Origin: Candidatus Atribacteria bacterium 1244-E10-H5-B2
GTDB lineage: Bacteria > Atribacterota > JS1 > SB-45 > 34-128
Assembly (NCBI GenBank): GCA_003575245.1
Contig: NMQN01000495.1
Span: forward strand, 1 to 5,292
Length of the DNA: 5,292 nt
Reading direction: 5' to 3'
Made by a program: the position numbers and the translations under genes. Positions 1 through 5,292 of this stretch are shown in pieces. The first letter of the stretch is position 1. Each line of letters begins with the position of its first letter. The notes under the pieces are model-generated. The model ran no database searches. It saw nothing but the letters and a program-made list of their open reading frames with translations, and had not been told where the DNA came from.

Positions 1-25
1 AGCTTTAAATAGACAACCAGATAAC

Positions 26-176
26 TAATTCTTAATGAGATAAGTTTTACGAGATACTAGATACGATTTTATTCTGGCTCCTAATTTCTTATTTCTTTAC
101 TAAATACTATATACTTATTCTTCTAGCTGCTATACGCTAAACGCTGTCTTTCTTCACGCAATACGATATACGAGAG
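26..176. repeat. Degenerate heptanucleotide repeat tract, left flank
   Basis: Most of this non-coding stretch can be read as 7-base units resembling their neighbours. Clear runs lie at 47-67 (TTACGAG, ATACTAG, then ATACGAT), 99-119 (ACTAAAT, ACTATAT, then ACTTATT), 130-145 (CTATACG, CTAAACG, then CT) and 156-176 (ACGCAAT, ACGATAT, then ACGAGAG). Many units fit a loose family A-C-G/T-N-N-A-A/T. The register shifts by a base between some runs. No ORF with a ribosome binding site is visible. Tandem heptamers in intergenic DNA are known from heterocystous cyanobacteria (STRR sequences), but these genes do not suggest a cyanobacterium, so the similarity is one of form only. Function unknown. Confidence 0.6.
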
Positions 177-179
177 AGC

Positions 180-208
180 TTGACAATTCGGATATTTGGT
201 TATATTAT
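180..208 (+). promoter_or_regulatory. Sigma-70-type promoter of the CsoR-family gene
   Basis: A consensus -35 TTGACA (180-185) and a -10 TATTAT (203-208) are separated by 17 bases, the optimal spacing. Transcription would start near 214-216, inside the inverted repeat at 212-230, leaving a leader of about 45 bases before the ATG at 260. The placement implies the gene is controlled by whatever binds that repeat, most simply its own product. The start site is predicted, not measured. Confidence 0.75.
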
Positions 209-211
209 TTA

Positions 212-230
212 TATACCCCCATAGGGTATA
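212..230. promoter_or_regulatory. Probable CsoR/FrmR-family operator
   Basis: TATACCC (212-218) and GGGTATA (224-230) form a perfect 7-bp inverted repeat with a 5-base centre, CCATA. C-tract/G-tract palindromes flanked by TA-rich ends are the known binding sites of CsoR, FrmR and RcnR repressors. Its position over the predicted transcription start and just before a CsoR-family gene supports autorepression by blocking polymerase. Binding is inferred, and no second copy was seen upstream of mcsA or clpC. Confidence 0.75.
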
Positions 231-259
231 GAATAAATATAGGATAAATTGTTACCATT

Positions 260-544
260 ATGAATGATTCATACTTTAATCAATTGGAAAAAATAAAAAT
301 ATTAAGTCGATTAAAAAGGATAGAAGGTCAAATCAGAGGTATCCAGGGAATGATTATTGAAGAAAGACCTTGTTCAGATATTATGGTTCAAATGGCAGCA
401 GCTAAATCAGCTCTTAATCAAGTAAGTAAACTTATTTTAGAGAATCATGTTAATTCCTGGTTTGATTCATCTGTTTCTTCTGATGATATTTCTCAGGAAA
501 TGTTTGCCGAGGTAATGGACCTGATATTAAGGTTTGTAAAGTAA
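260..544 (+). CDS. CsoR/FrmR-family metal- or aldehyde-sensing transcriptional repressor
   Basis: A 94-residue all-helical DNA-binding protein of the CsoR/RcnR/FrmR (DUF156) family, of typical length. The family signature RLKRIEGQIRGI lies at residues 17-28, followed by the conserved Cys38 in helix 2 and His63 in the LENH motif (60-63). Family members are dimers or tetramers that leave DNA on binding Cu(I), Ni/Co, formaldehyde or persulfide. Copper sensors use Cys-His-Cys; here the third ligand position, four residues after His63, is Trp67, and Cys38 is the only cysteine. The second-shell Tyr before the first Cys is Pro37. It also lacks the Pro2 of FrmR (Asn2 here) and the second Cys needed by CstR, so the inducer cannot be assigned. 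The start at 260 gives the usual N-terminal length, though the only Shine-Dalgarno-like AGGAT (241-245) is weak and about 14 bases away. It has its own promoter and operator, and no copper ATPase, chaperone or formaldehyde gene follows. Family assignment is firm; ligand is open. Confidence 0.9.
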   Translation: MNDSYFNQLEKIKILSRLKRIEGQIRGIQGMIIEERPCSDIMVQMAAAKSALNQVSKLILENHVNSWFDSSVSSDDISQEMFAEVMDLILRFVK

Positions 545-759
545 GAAGCAATTACTAAATTAGATAAATATAGTAAAATCAATAATCCAGAAGCCAAAAT
601 AAAACAAATAAGATTCAAAGGAGAACCATTTCTTAACTTTGGATTAATTATACAGATTAGTTGAGTTAATTGACAATTATTTATATTATAAATTATAATT
701 TAAACAGAATTTAAGTATATACGAAATAATAAGAAATATTGGAGAAAAACTAAATACAA
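545..759. other. Intergenic spacer between the CsoR-family gene and mcsA
   Basis: This 215-base AT-rich stretch has no convincing ORF and no strong terminator hairpin with a T-run after the CsoR-family stop, so some readthrough into mcsA is possible. It contains the mcsA promoter (670-699) and a Shine-Dalgarno-like GGAG at 741-744. A weak imperfect hairpin around 613-645 was judged too poor to call. No CtsR heptanucleotide direct repeat and no CIRCE palindrome is visible. Confidence 0.6.
670..699 (+). promoter_or_regulatory. Sigma-70-type promoter of mcsA-mcsB
   Basis: TTGACA at 670-675 and TATAAT at 694-699, both perfect consensus hexamers, are separated by 18 bases. Transcription would start near 706, giving a leader of about 54 bases. 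The -35 lies inside a 13-base inverted repeat, TAATTG-A-CAATTA (667-679), and the -10 inside a 12-base AT palindrome (690-701). These could be operator half-sites or chance in AT-rich DNA. A near-consensus promoter without a CtsR site would be expected to be active without heat shock unless another repressor acts. Confidence 0.7.
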
Positions 760-1293
760 ATGTTATGTCAAATATGCAAGAAAAAAGAAGCTACCATAAC
801 GCTCACTAAAATTGTGGGAGGGCAAAAAACAGAGATTCATCTATGCAAAGATTGTGCCCCCGTCTTTAGTGATAAATTTTCCATATTTCCTCTTCCCCAA
901 TTTGGTATTAATGATCTATTGGCTGGCTTATTAAATGCTATAAACCTTTACCACAAAGAGGAAGGGATTGTTTCGGATAAAGAGATAGAATGCAGCAATT
1001 GCCATTTAACCTATAATGATTTTAGAAAATCTGGAAAATTAGGCTGTAGTGTATGTTATCACGATTTCAGAGACCAATTAACTCCTCTTTTAAGAAGATT
1101 GCATGGTAATAGTGGGCATGTGGGGAAAATACCACAACAATCCAAAGGTAAATTGAATAAAATTAGGAAGATTAAACAACTTAAAAAGGAATTACAGGAA
1201 CTGGTATTAAAGGAAAAGTACGAGAAGGCAGCAAAGACAAGAGATGAGATATTGAAGCTTGAAGGAGTATTAAAGAAAAAAAATGCAAAATAA
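760..1293 (+). CDS. mcsA: McsA, zinc-finger activator of the protein arginine kinase McsB
   Basis: A 177-residue protein, close to the roughly 185 residues of Bacillus McsA. Two four-cysteine zinc sites are visible: Cys3/Cys6 with Cys29/Cys32, and Cys78/Cys81 with Cys96/Cys99. The conserved LHGNSGHVGKIP stretch lies at 114-125 and a UVR domain occupies about 134-170 (YEKAAKTRD at 154-162). In Bacillus and Staphylococcus, McsA binds and activates McsB and helps connect it to ClpC; ClpC here carries a matching UVR motif ([10 protein letters not shown], 436-445). The ATG at 760 is required because the first zinc CxxC starts at residue 3. The best Shine-Dalgarno, GGAG at 741-744, is 15 bases away, longer than usual. 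The 3' end overlaps mcsB by 11 bases, implying co-transcription and translational coupling. ctsR, normally just upstream, is absent. Confidence 0.95.
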   Translation: MLCQICKKKEATITLTKIVGGQKTEIHLCKDCAPVFSDKFSIFPLPQFGINDLLAGLLNAINLYHKEEGIVSDKEIECSNCHLTYNDFRKSGKLGCSVCYHDFRDQLTPLLRRLHGNSGHVGKIPQQSKGKLNKIRKIKQLKKELQELVLKEKYEKAAKTRDEILKLEGVLKKKNAK

Positions 1294-2350
1294 AAGTATA
1301 ATATTACAAAATTTAAAAGAATCTTCCGCTGAGTGGACTAGCGGGCAAGGTCCTTTGTCTGATATAGTAATAAGTTCGAGAATCAGATTAGCCCGAAATG
1401 TAGAAGGTATTCCTTTTTCACCACGAGCTGAGCAAGCCGAACTAAAGAATATATTTGAGCTTAGCCGACAAATTGTGGAAGAAGATTCCCTTTTTAGGAA
1501 TTCCAATTTACTTTTATTAGATGAGTTGACTCCCTTGGAAAGTCAATTTTTAGTGGAAAAACATCTAATTAGTATTTATCATGCTCGAGAGAAACGCCCT
1601 TACAGAGGGTGTGTTTTCAATCAAAGAGAGACATTGAGTATAATGGTTAATGAAGAAGACCATTTTCGAATTCAATATTTACTTCCCGGGTTACAATTAA
1701 ATAATATTTGGAAACTTATTAATAAGATTGACGATGAAATTGAAAAAAAGGTAACTTATGCCTTTAGTGAAAAAGAAGGATATTTAACTTCCTGTCCCAC
1801 TAATGTAGGAACCGGTATGAGGGCTTCTGTAATGTTACATTTACCGGCCTTAGCAATGATAAACGGCATAAATGATATATTAAAAGCCATATCTAAAATA
1901 GGTTATGTGGTGAGAGGATTTTATGGAGAGGGAACCGAAGTAATGGGAAATTTATTTCAGGTTTCCAACCAAATTACTTTAGGTCTTTCTGAAGGGGAAA
2001 TTATTGATAACTTGGAAAAGGTTAATCAACAGATAATAAGCCAGGAGCAGAAGGTAAGAAAAGATTTACTATCTAATTCTAAAAGTCAGCTGGAAGATCA
2101 AGTCTGGAGAGCTTACGGTATCTTGAGTAGTGCGCGTACCATATCTTCAGCGGAATCAATGGAACTTTTATCTAAATTAAGATTTGGAGTAGAGTTAGGG
2201 ATAATTTCCTATCCTGATTTAGGGACCCTAAATAAATTGATGTTACTAATACAACCTGCCTATCTGCAAATGTTAGAAGGCAAAGATTTAGATCCTTTTG
2301 GCCGGGATTTACAAAGAGCGATATTGATTAGAAATAAGATTCGTATATAG
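1283..2350 (+). CDS. mcsB: McsB, protein arginine kinase
   Basis: A 355-residue phosphagen-kinase-fold enzyme (Bacillus McsB is about 363). It transfers phosphate from ATP to arginine side chains of proteins, marking them for ClpCP; in Bacillus it also inactivates the repressor CtsR. Visible motifs: nucleotide-binding SSRIRLARN (31-39); NEEDH (123-127), whose Glu125 matches a catalytic glutamate; SCPTNVGTGMRASVMLHLP (170-188), with the signature Cys171; YGEGTE (214-219), with the second catalytic Glu216; and the C-terminal RDLQRA (341-346), matching the RDxxRA phospho-arginine-sensing motif. These sit at a uniform offset of about +4 from the Geobacillus numbering as I recall it, so no insertions are implied. 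The ATG lies inside the 3' end of mcsA. AAGGAG (1262-1267) is a good Shine-Dalgarno but 15 bases upstream. The stop codon lies within the first unit of a TATATAG heptamer array. Protein phosphatase YwlE is not in the window. Confidence 0.96.
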   Translation: MQNKSIILQNLKESSAEWTSGQGPLSDIVISSRIRLARNVEGIPFSPRAEQAELKNIFELSRQIVEEDSLFRNSNLLLLDELTPLESQFLVEKHLISIYHAREKRPYRGCVFNQRETLSIMVNEEDHFRIQYLLPGLQLNNIWKLINKIDDEIEKKVTYAFSEKEGYLTSCPTNVGTGMRASVMLHLPALAMINGINDILKAISKIGYVVRGFYGEGTEVMGNLFQVSNQITLGLSEGEIIDNLEKVNQQIISQEQKVRKDLLSNSKSQLEDQVWRAYGILSSARTISSAESMELLSKLRFGVELGIISYPDLGTLNKLMLLIQPAYLQMLEGKDLDPFGRDLQRAILIRNKIRI

Positions 2351-2371
2351 TATATAGTATTTAGTATATAG
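2344..2371. repeat. Four tandem TATATAG-type heptamers
   Basis: Four 7-base units follow one another: TATATAG at 2344, 2351 and 2365, with TATTTAG at 2358. The first unit carries the mcsB stop codon (TAG, 2348-2350), so the array starts inside the gene end. Bases 2349-2366 are the exact reverse complement of 98-115 in the left flank. Confidence 0.8.
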
Positions 2372-2403
2372 TGAAGAGGAAGATAGTGGAGCGGGCAGTT
2401 ATA

Positions 2404-2459
2404 GCGAAAAACGAAAAACGCAAAGTGTAAAACCAAAATTTAAAATTCAAAATTAAAGA
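2404..2459. repeat. Eight in-register A-rich heptamers
   Basis: Read in 7-base units from 2404, the sequence drifts from GCGAAAA and ACGAAAA (2404-2417) through ACGCAAA (2418) to TTTAAAA and TTCAAAA (2439-2452). By hand count, neighbouring units agree at 34 of 49 positions. The register is the same as that of the TATATAG array at 2344, 60 bases earlier, if the unit boundary is shifted by four bases. Confidence 0.65.
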
Positions 2460-2496
2460 CAAAATCGATTTGGAGACTGGGAAAATAAACGGATAA

Positions 2497-2524
2497 TAAG
2501 TGATGTGTAATAAGTGATAAGTAA
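2497..2524. repeat. Four TAAGTGA-type heptamers
   Basis: TAAGTGA occurs at 2497 and 2511, with TGTGTAA between (2504) and TAAGTAA after (2518), giving four units of exactly 7 bases. It may be a degenerate member of the same repeat process as the neighbouring arrays. Confidence 0.55.
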
Positions 2525-2584
2525 ATATAAATAGAATAGAATTCAGAAGCCAGATGTTAGGGCAAATTTTGGTGTAGCCATAGA

Positions 2585-2603
2585 GATAAACATTTCGTTT
2601 ATC
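2585..2603. promoter_or_regulatory. Perfect 7-5-7 inverted repeat upstream of clpC
   Basis: GATAAAC (2585-2591) and GTTTATC (2597-2603) are exact reverse complements around a 5-base centre, ATTTC. It lies 177 bases before the clpC start. No T-run follows on either strand, so it is not a standard terminator. It could be a protein-binding site; its arm and spacer lengths equal those of the CsoR-type operator at 212-230, but the sequence differs. Not matched to a known operator. Confidence 0.35.
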
Positions 2604-2606
2604 ATA

Positions 2607-2633
2607 CTAAACGCTAAACGCTATACGCTAAAG
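2607..2633. repeat. Nearly four CTAAACG-type heptamers
   Basis: CTAAACG is at 2607 and 2614, followed by CTATACG at 2621 and a partial unit at 2628. The 13-base string GCTATACGCTAAA (2620-2632) also occurs in the same orientation at 129-141, linking the two non-coding regions. Confidence 0.75.
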
Positions 2634-2635
2634 AG

Positions 2636-2691
2636 GTTTTGAGTTTTGAATTATGGTTTTTCGCTTTTAGCTTTAACTTTTTAGCTAATAG
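2636..2691. repeat. T-rich heptamer run before clpC
   Basis: Eight consecutive 7-base units start with GTTTTGA twice (2636-2649) and continue through T-rich variants such as CTTTTAG (2664) and TTTTTAG (2678) to CTAATAG (2685). Neighbouring units agree at 33 of 49 positions by hand count. No ORF or known element explains the period. Confidence 0.6.
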
Positions 2692-2697
2692 CGCAGA

Positions 2698-2715
2698 GGT
2701 TCGATTTATCGAACC
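2698..2715. promoter_or_regulatory. Palindrome GGTTCGAT-TT-ATCGAACC in the clpC leader
   Basis: Two perfect 8-bp arms (2698-2705 and 2708-2715) flank TT, with the centre 73 bases before the clpC ATG. In RNA it would form a tight hairpin, but no T-run follows on either strand, so it is unlikely to be a terminator. It is not CIRCE, not a CtsR direct repeat and not the Bacillus LexA box. It is the most GC-containing palindrome of the leader and the best candidate for a clpC operator or leader structure; no binding protein can be named. Confidence 0.45.
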
Positions 2716-2779
2716 AGTCAGAAAAATTATTAAATAAAAAATAAAATTACTTATCTAAGAGAAAGGATGTGTATATATA

Positions 2780-5218
2780 ATGTTTAAAAGATATACCGAA
2801 AAAGCAAAGAAAGCTATAATGATAGCGCAAGAAGAAGCAGTAAACCTAAATCATGATTACATAGGAACTGAACATATTCTTATTGGCTTATTAAAAGAAG
2901 AAGAAGGAGTTGCCTCTCAGGTTTTAAAACAATTAGGGGTGAATGTAGATAAAGTAGTAGAAGAGGTAGAGCGGTTGGTAGGAAAAGGCGAGTATCAACA
3001 AGTAGGTGAGGTAACTTTTACTCCTCGAGCTAAAAAAGTATTAGAATTAGCCTCTCAAGAGGCAAGTCAATTAAAAAATAACTATATTGGCACTGAACAT
3101 ATATTATTAGGGTTAATAAAAGAAGGTAGTGGAGTAGCAGTTAGAATTTTAACAGATTTAGGTATTAGTTTGGATAATGTTTATTCAGAGATTATGAAAG
3201 TTCTAATGGATAGTGGAGCACAAAGTTTTCCATCTGCCCCAGGAAAAAAAACAACGAAGACTCCTGCTTTAGATGAATTTGGAAGAGATCTAATTAAATT
3301 AGCCCAAGAAGATAAATTAGATCCGGTTATTGGCAGGGGCATGGAAATTCAAAGAGTAATACAAATTTTAAGTAGAAGAAAGAAAAACAATCCCTGTATA
3401 ATAGGAGAGGCCGGGGTAGGAAAGACGGCTATTGTAGAGGGTTTGGCTCAAAAGATAACTAATAATGATGTTCCGGAGATATTAAAAGAAAAAAGAATTA
3501 TCTGCCTTGATTTAGCTTTAATTGTTGCTGGCACTAAATACCGAGGTGAATTTGAAAAGAGATTAAAGAAGATTGTTAAAGAGGTTCAGGAATCAAATAA
3601 TGTCATATTATTTATTGATGAAATTCATACTTTGGTAGGTGCAGGAGCCGCTGAGGGGGCAATAGACGCTTCTAATATATTAAAACCAGCTTTAGCAAGA
3701 GGAGAGCTTCAAGTTATTGGGGCAACAACTGCTGAAGAATACCGAAAGTATATAGAAAAAGATGCTGCTTTAGAGCGTAGGTTTCAACCTATTTATATTT
3801 CCGAACCCTCGATAGAAGAGACTGTTAAAATATTGCAAGGACTTAGAGACAAGTATGAAGCTCATCACAAGATAAAAATTACTGATCAAGCTTTGAAGGC
3901 AGCAGCTCATTTATCAGCTCGCTACGTTTCGGGCAGATTTTTACCAGATAAGGCTATTGATTTGGTAGATGAAGCTGCTTCTCGGATTAAATTACAAAAC
4001 ACTATTTCTCCACCTGATATGAAAGAAGTAGAAATTAAATTAAGCAAAATAAGGAAGGAAAAGGAATCAACAGTAAAATTGCAAGAATTTGAAAAAGCAG
4101 CTCAATTAAGGGATAAAGAAAAGAAGTTAGAAATTGAACTCCAGAAAATGAAAGAAAAATGGGAGACTGGAAGAAGAGTTAATGAAGTGGGAGTTACAGA
4201 AGAAGATATTGCTGAAATTGTCTCCAGCTGGACCGGGATTCCAATTTTTTCTCTCAAAGAGGAAGAAGCACAAAAATTACTTAGAATGGAGGAGGAATTA
4301 CATAAAAGAATAATTGGGCAGGATGAAGCTATAATATCTATTTCGAAAGCCATAAGAAGGGCTCGAGCTGGGATGAAAAGCCCCAAACGTCCCATCGGTT
4401 CTTTTATATTTTTGGGACCTACCGGAGTAGGCAAAACAGAATTAGCCCGTACTTTAGCAGAATTTCTTTTTGGTGATGAAAATGCATTAATTAGTTTAGA
4501 TATGTCAGAATATATGGAGAAATTTGCTGTTTCCCGATTAGTTGGCGCCCCTCCCGGTTATGTAGGATATGAAGAAGGAGGACAATTAACTGAAAAAGTT
4601 AGAAGGAAGCCTTATTCGGTAGTATTATTAGATGAAATAGAAAAAGCACATCCCGATGTCTTTAATATATTATTGCAAATCTTTGAAGATGGTAGGTTGA
4701 CTGATTCCCAAGGAAGAGTAGTAGATTTTAAAAATACAGTTATTATTATGACTTCCAATGTTGGGGCTACCCTGATTAAAAAAGGATCTACTTTAGGATT
4801 TCGAGGGACCAGCGAACCTGAAGAGATTTCCTATAAAGACATAAAAAATAGAGTAATGGGAGAGTTGAATAAGACCTTCCGACCGGAATTTTTAAATCGA
4901 ATTGATGAGATAATAGTCTTTAAGTCTCTTACTAAGGAGGAAATTAAAAAAATTGCTACTCTAATATTAAATAATGAAGTAAAAATATTATTAGAAGAGC
5001 AAAAGATTGACCTGGAAACGACAGATGAAGCTAAAGAATTATTGACTAAAGAGAGTTATGATCCTAATTTTGGAGCTCGTCCTTTAAGGCGAACCATTGA
5101 AAGGTTGATAGAAAATCCTATTTCTGAAAAGTTATTGGCTGGTGAGTTTAAAGAAGGAGATTGTGTACAAATTAAAACAAGTGGCGGGAAAATAATATTT
5201 TCTAAAAAGAAAAAATAA
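2780..5218 (+). CDS. clpC: ClpC, Hsp100 AAA+ unfoldase of the ClpCP protease
   Basis: An 812-residue class I Clp ATPase (Bacillus ClpC is about 810), complete. Order: two Clp_N repeats, each with YIGTEHIL (27-34 and 102-109), in residues 1-145; first AAA+ module with Walker A GEAGVGKT (209-216), Walker B ILFIDE (276-281), pore loop KYRG (253-256) and arginine-rich LERRF (331-335); a short middle domain with a UVR motif, [10 protein letters not shown] (436-445), marking it as ClpC rather than ClpA or ClpB; second AAA+ module with Walker A GPTGVGKT (546-553), Walker B VVLLDE (614-619) and pore loop GYVG (593-596). LGF (672-674) sits where the ClpP-binding loop of ClpC/ClpX is found. It unfolds substrates, including arginine-phosphorylated ones, for ClpP. 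AAAGGATG (2763-2770) is the ribosome binding site. It is 429 bases from mcsB, an unusually wide gap for this operon. The C-terminus ends in a Lys-rich tail. Confidence 0.97.
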   Translation: MFKRYTEKAKKAIMIAQEEAVNLNHDYIGTEHILIGLLKEEEGVASQVLKQLGVNVDKVVEEVERLVGKGEYQQVGEVTFTPRAKKVLELASQEASQLKNNYIGTEHILLGLIKEGSGVAVRILTDLGISLDNVYSEIMKVLMDSGAQSFPSAPGKKTTKTPALDEFGRDLIKLAQEDKLDPVIGRGMEIQRVIQILSRRKKNNPCIIGEAGVGKTAIVEGLAQKITNNDVPEILKEKRIICLDLALIVAGTKYRGEFEKRLKKIVKEVQESNNVILFIDEIHTLVGAGAAEGAIDASNILKPALARGELQVIGATTAEEYRKYIEKDAALERRFQPIYISEPSIEETVKILQGLRDKYEAHHKIKITDQALKAAAHLSARYVSGRFLPDKAIDLVDEAASRIKLQNTISPPDMKEVEIKLSKIRKEKESTVKLQEFEKAAQLRDKEKKLEIELQKMKEKWETGRRVNEVGVTEEDIAEIVSSWTGIPIFSLKEEEAQKLLRMEEELHKRIIGQDEAIISISKAIRRARAGMKSPKRPIGSFIFLGPTGVGKTELARTLAEFLFGDENALISLDMSEYMEKFAVSRLVGAPPGYVGYEEGGQLTEKVRRKPYSVVLLDEIEKAHPDVFNILLQIFEDGRLTDSQGRVVDFKNTVIIMTSNVGATLIKKGSTLGFRGTSEPEEISYKDIKNRVMGELNKTFRPEFLNRIDEIIVFKSLTKEEIKKIATLILNNEVKILLEEQKIDLETTDEAKELLTKESYDPNFGARPLRRTIERLIENPISEKLLAGEFKEGDCVQIKTSGGKIIFSKKKK

Positions 5219-5242
5219 TAAGATTAAGATAGAGGAGTTAAA

Positions 5243-5292
5243 ATGGGTAAAGAAGGAAAGGCTATTTTTCGGTGCCAGCAATGTGCTTATGA
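5243..5292 (+). CDS. radA: RadA (Sms) DNA-repair protein, N-terminal fragment cut by the window end
   Basis: Only 16 codons and two further bases are visible. The peptide carries FRCQQCAY at residues 9-16, matching the first CxxC of the N-terminal zinc finger of RadA/Sms. RadA is a RecA-like branch-migration ATPase in recombination. Strong support comes from position: radA directly follows clpC in many Firmicutes. GAGGAG (5232-5237), five bases before the ATG, is a strong ribosome binding site, and the 24-base gap from clpC suggests co-transcription. The ATPase and Lon-like domains lie outside the window, so intactness cannot be judged. Confidence 0.85.
   Translation, partial: MGKEGKAIFRCQQCAY

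Larger units (their letters stand above)
2351..2779. other. 429-base non-coding region upstream of clpC
   Basis: No ORF with a plausible start and ribosome binding site was found on either strand, and no rho-independent terminator is visible after mcsB. The region is dominated by short 7-base periodic runs (2344-2455, 2497-2524, 2607-2633, 2636-2691) and has two perfect inverted repeats (2585-2603 and 2698-2715). Bases 2716-2779 are A/T-rich leader ending in AAAGGATG (2763-2770), the clpC ribosome binding site. No clear -35/-10 pair could be fixed: candidate -10 boxes TATTAA (2728-2733) and TAAAAT (2742-2747) lack good -35 partners. clpC may be transcribed by readthrough from mcsA-mcsB, by a non-consensus promoter, or both. 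Confidence 0.6.

Noticed and set aside
613..645. Hairpin TCAAAGGAGAA / TTCTTAACTTTGG after the CsoR-family gene
   Set aside because: Pairing is interrupted by mismatches and no T-run follows; too weak to call a terminator.
1270..1506. Open frame of 78 codons on the minus strand
   Set aside because: It lies antisense to the end of mcsA and the start of mcsB, whose protein motifs are clear; its translation shows no recognisable domain.
98..2366. Inverted repeats as ends of an insertion sequence or mobile element
   Set aside because: No transposase or integrase lies between, the enclosed genes are core stress genes, and the shared words are part of low-complexity heptamer runs.
2344..2691. Possible CRISPR array
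   Set aside because: The repeats are only 7 bases, contiguous and degenerate, with no conserved long repeat and no regular spacers; no cas gene is present.
2698..2715. tRNA-like GGTTCGATT resembling a T-arm
   Set aside because: No acceptor stem, D-arm or anticodon arm can be placed around it; the palindrome itself explains the sequence.
2698..2715. Rho-independent terminator
   Set aside because: The stem is followed by an A-rich, not T-rich, stretch on the + strand, and there is no T-run on the other strand either.
2716..2723. Single AGTCAGAA resembling a CtsR half-site (AGTCAAA)
   Set aside because: CtsR needs two direct heptamers with a 3-base gap; only one imperfect copy is present.
4102..4434. 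Open frame of 110 codons on the minus strand
   Set aside because: It is antisense to the middle and second AAA+ regions of clpC; the translation is low-complexity Ser/Leu/Ile-rich, as expected for a shadow frame.

Overview
The window is AT-rich, densely coded on the + strand, and looks like a low-GC Firmicute or a deep-branching low-GC lineage with Firmicute-like stress genes (Atribacterota-type genomes are one possibility). That placement is inferred from gene order and base composition only. Four complete genes and the first codons of a fifth are present: a CsoR/FrmR-family repressor, mcsA, mcsB, clpC and the start of radA. The order mcsA-mcsB-clpC-radA is the classical Firmicute class III heat-shock / protein-arginine-phosphorylation operon. 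The gene normally at its head, ctsR, is absent from the window, and the place before mcsA is held by the CsoR-family gene.

Layout: 1-179 is non-coding and rich in degenerate 7-base repeats. 180-230 holds a strong sigma-70-type promoter with a perfect TATACCC-N5-GGGTATA inverted repeat at the expected transcription start, the type of site CsoR/FrmR proteins bind. 260-544 is the repressor gene. 545-759 is a spacer with a second good promoter (670-699) for mcsA. mcsA (760-1293) and mcsB (1283-2350) overlap by 11 bases. 2351-2779 is a 429-base non-coding stretch with extensive 7-base periodicity and two perfect inverted repeats. clpC (2780-5218) is full length, and radA begins at 5243 and runs off the end.

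How the genes work together: by family knowledge, McsB is a protein arginine kinase activated by the zinc protein McsA. Phospho-arginine marks damaged proteins for unfolding by the AAA+ ATPase ClpC, which feeds the ClpP protease (not in this window). All key motifs of McsA, McsB and ClpC are intact, so the machinery looks functional. No CtsR operator or CIRCE element could be seen, so control must differ from the Bacillus model or act from elsewhere.

Most worth a second look: pervasive heptanucleotide periodicity in both longer non-coding stretches, including an 18-base exact inverted match between them; a CsoR-family sensor that has lost the third copper ligand (Trp in place of Cys) and has no target gene beside it; and the missing ctsR. 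I see no clearly new multi-gene system here; the coding content is recognisable.
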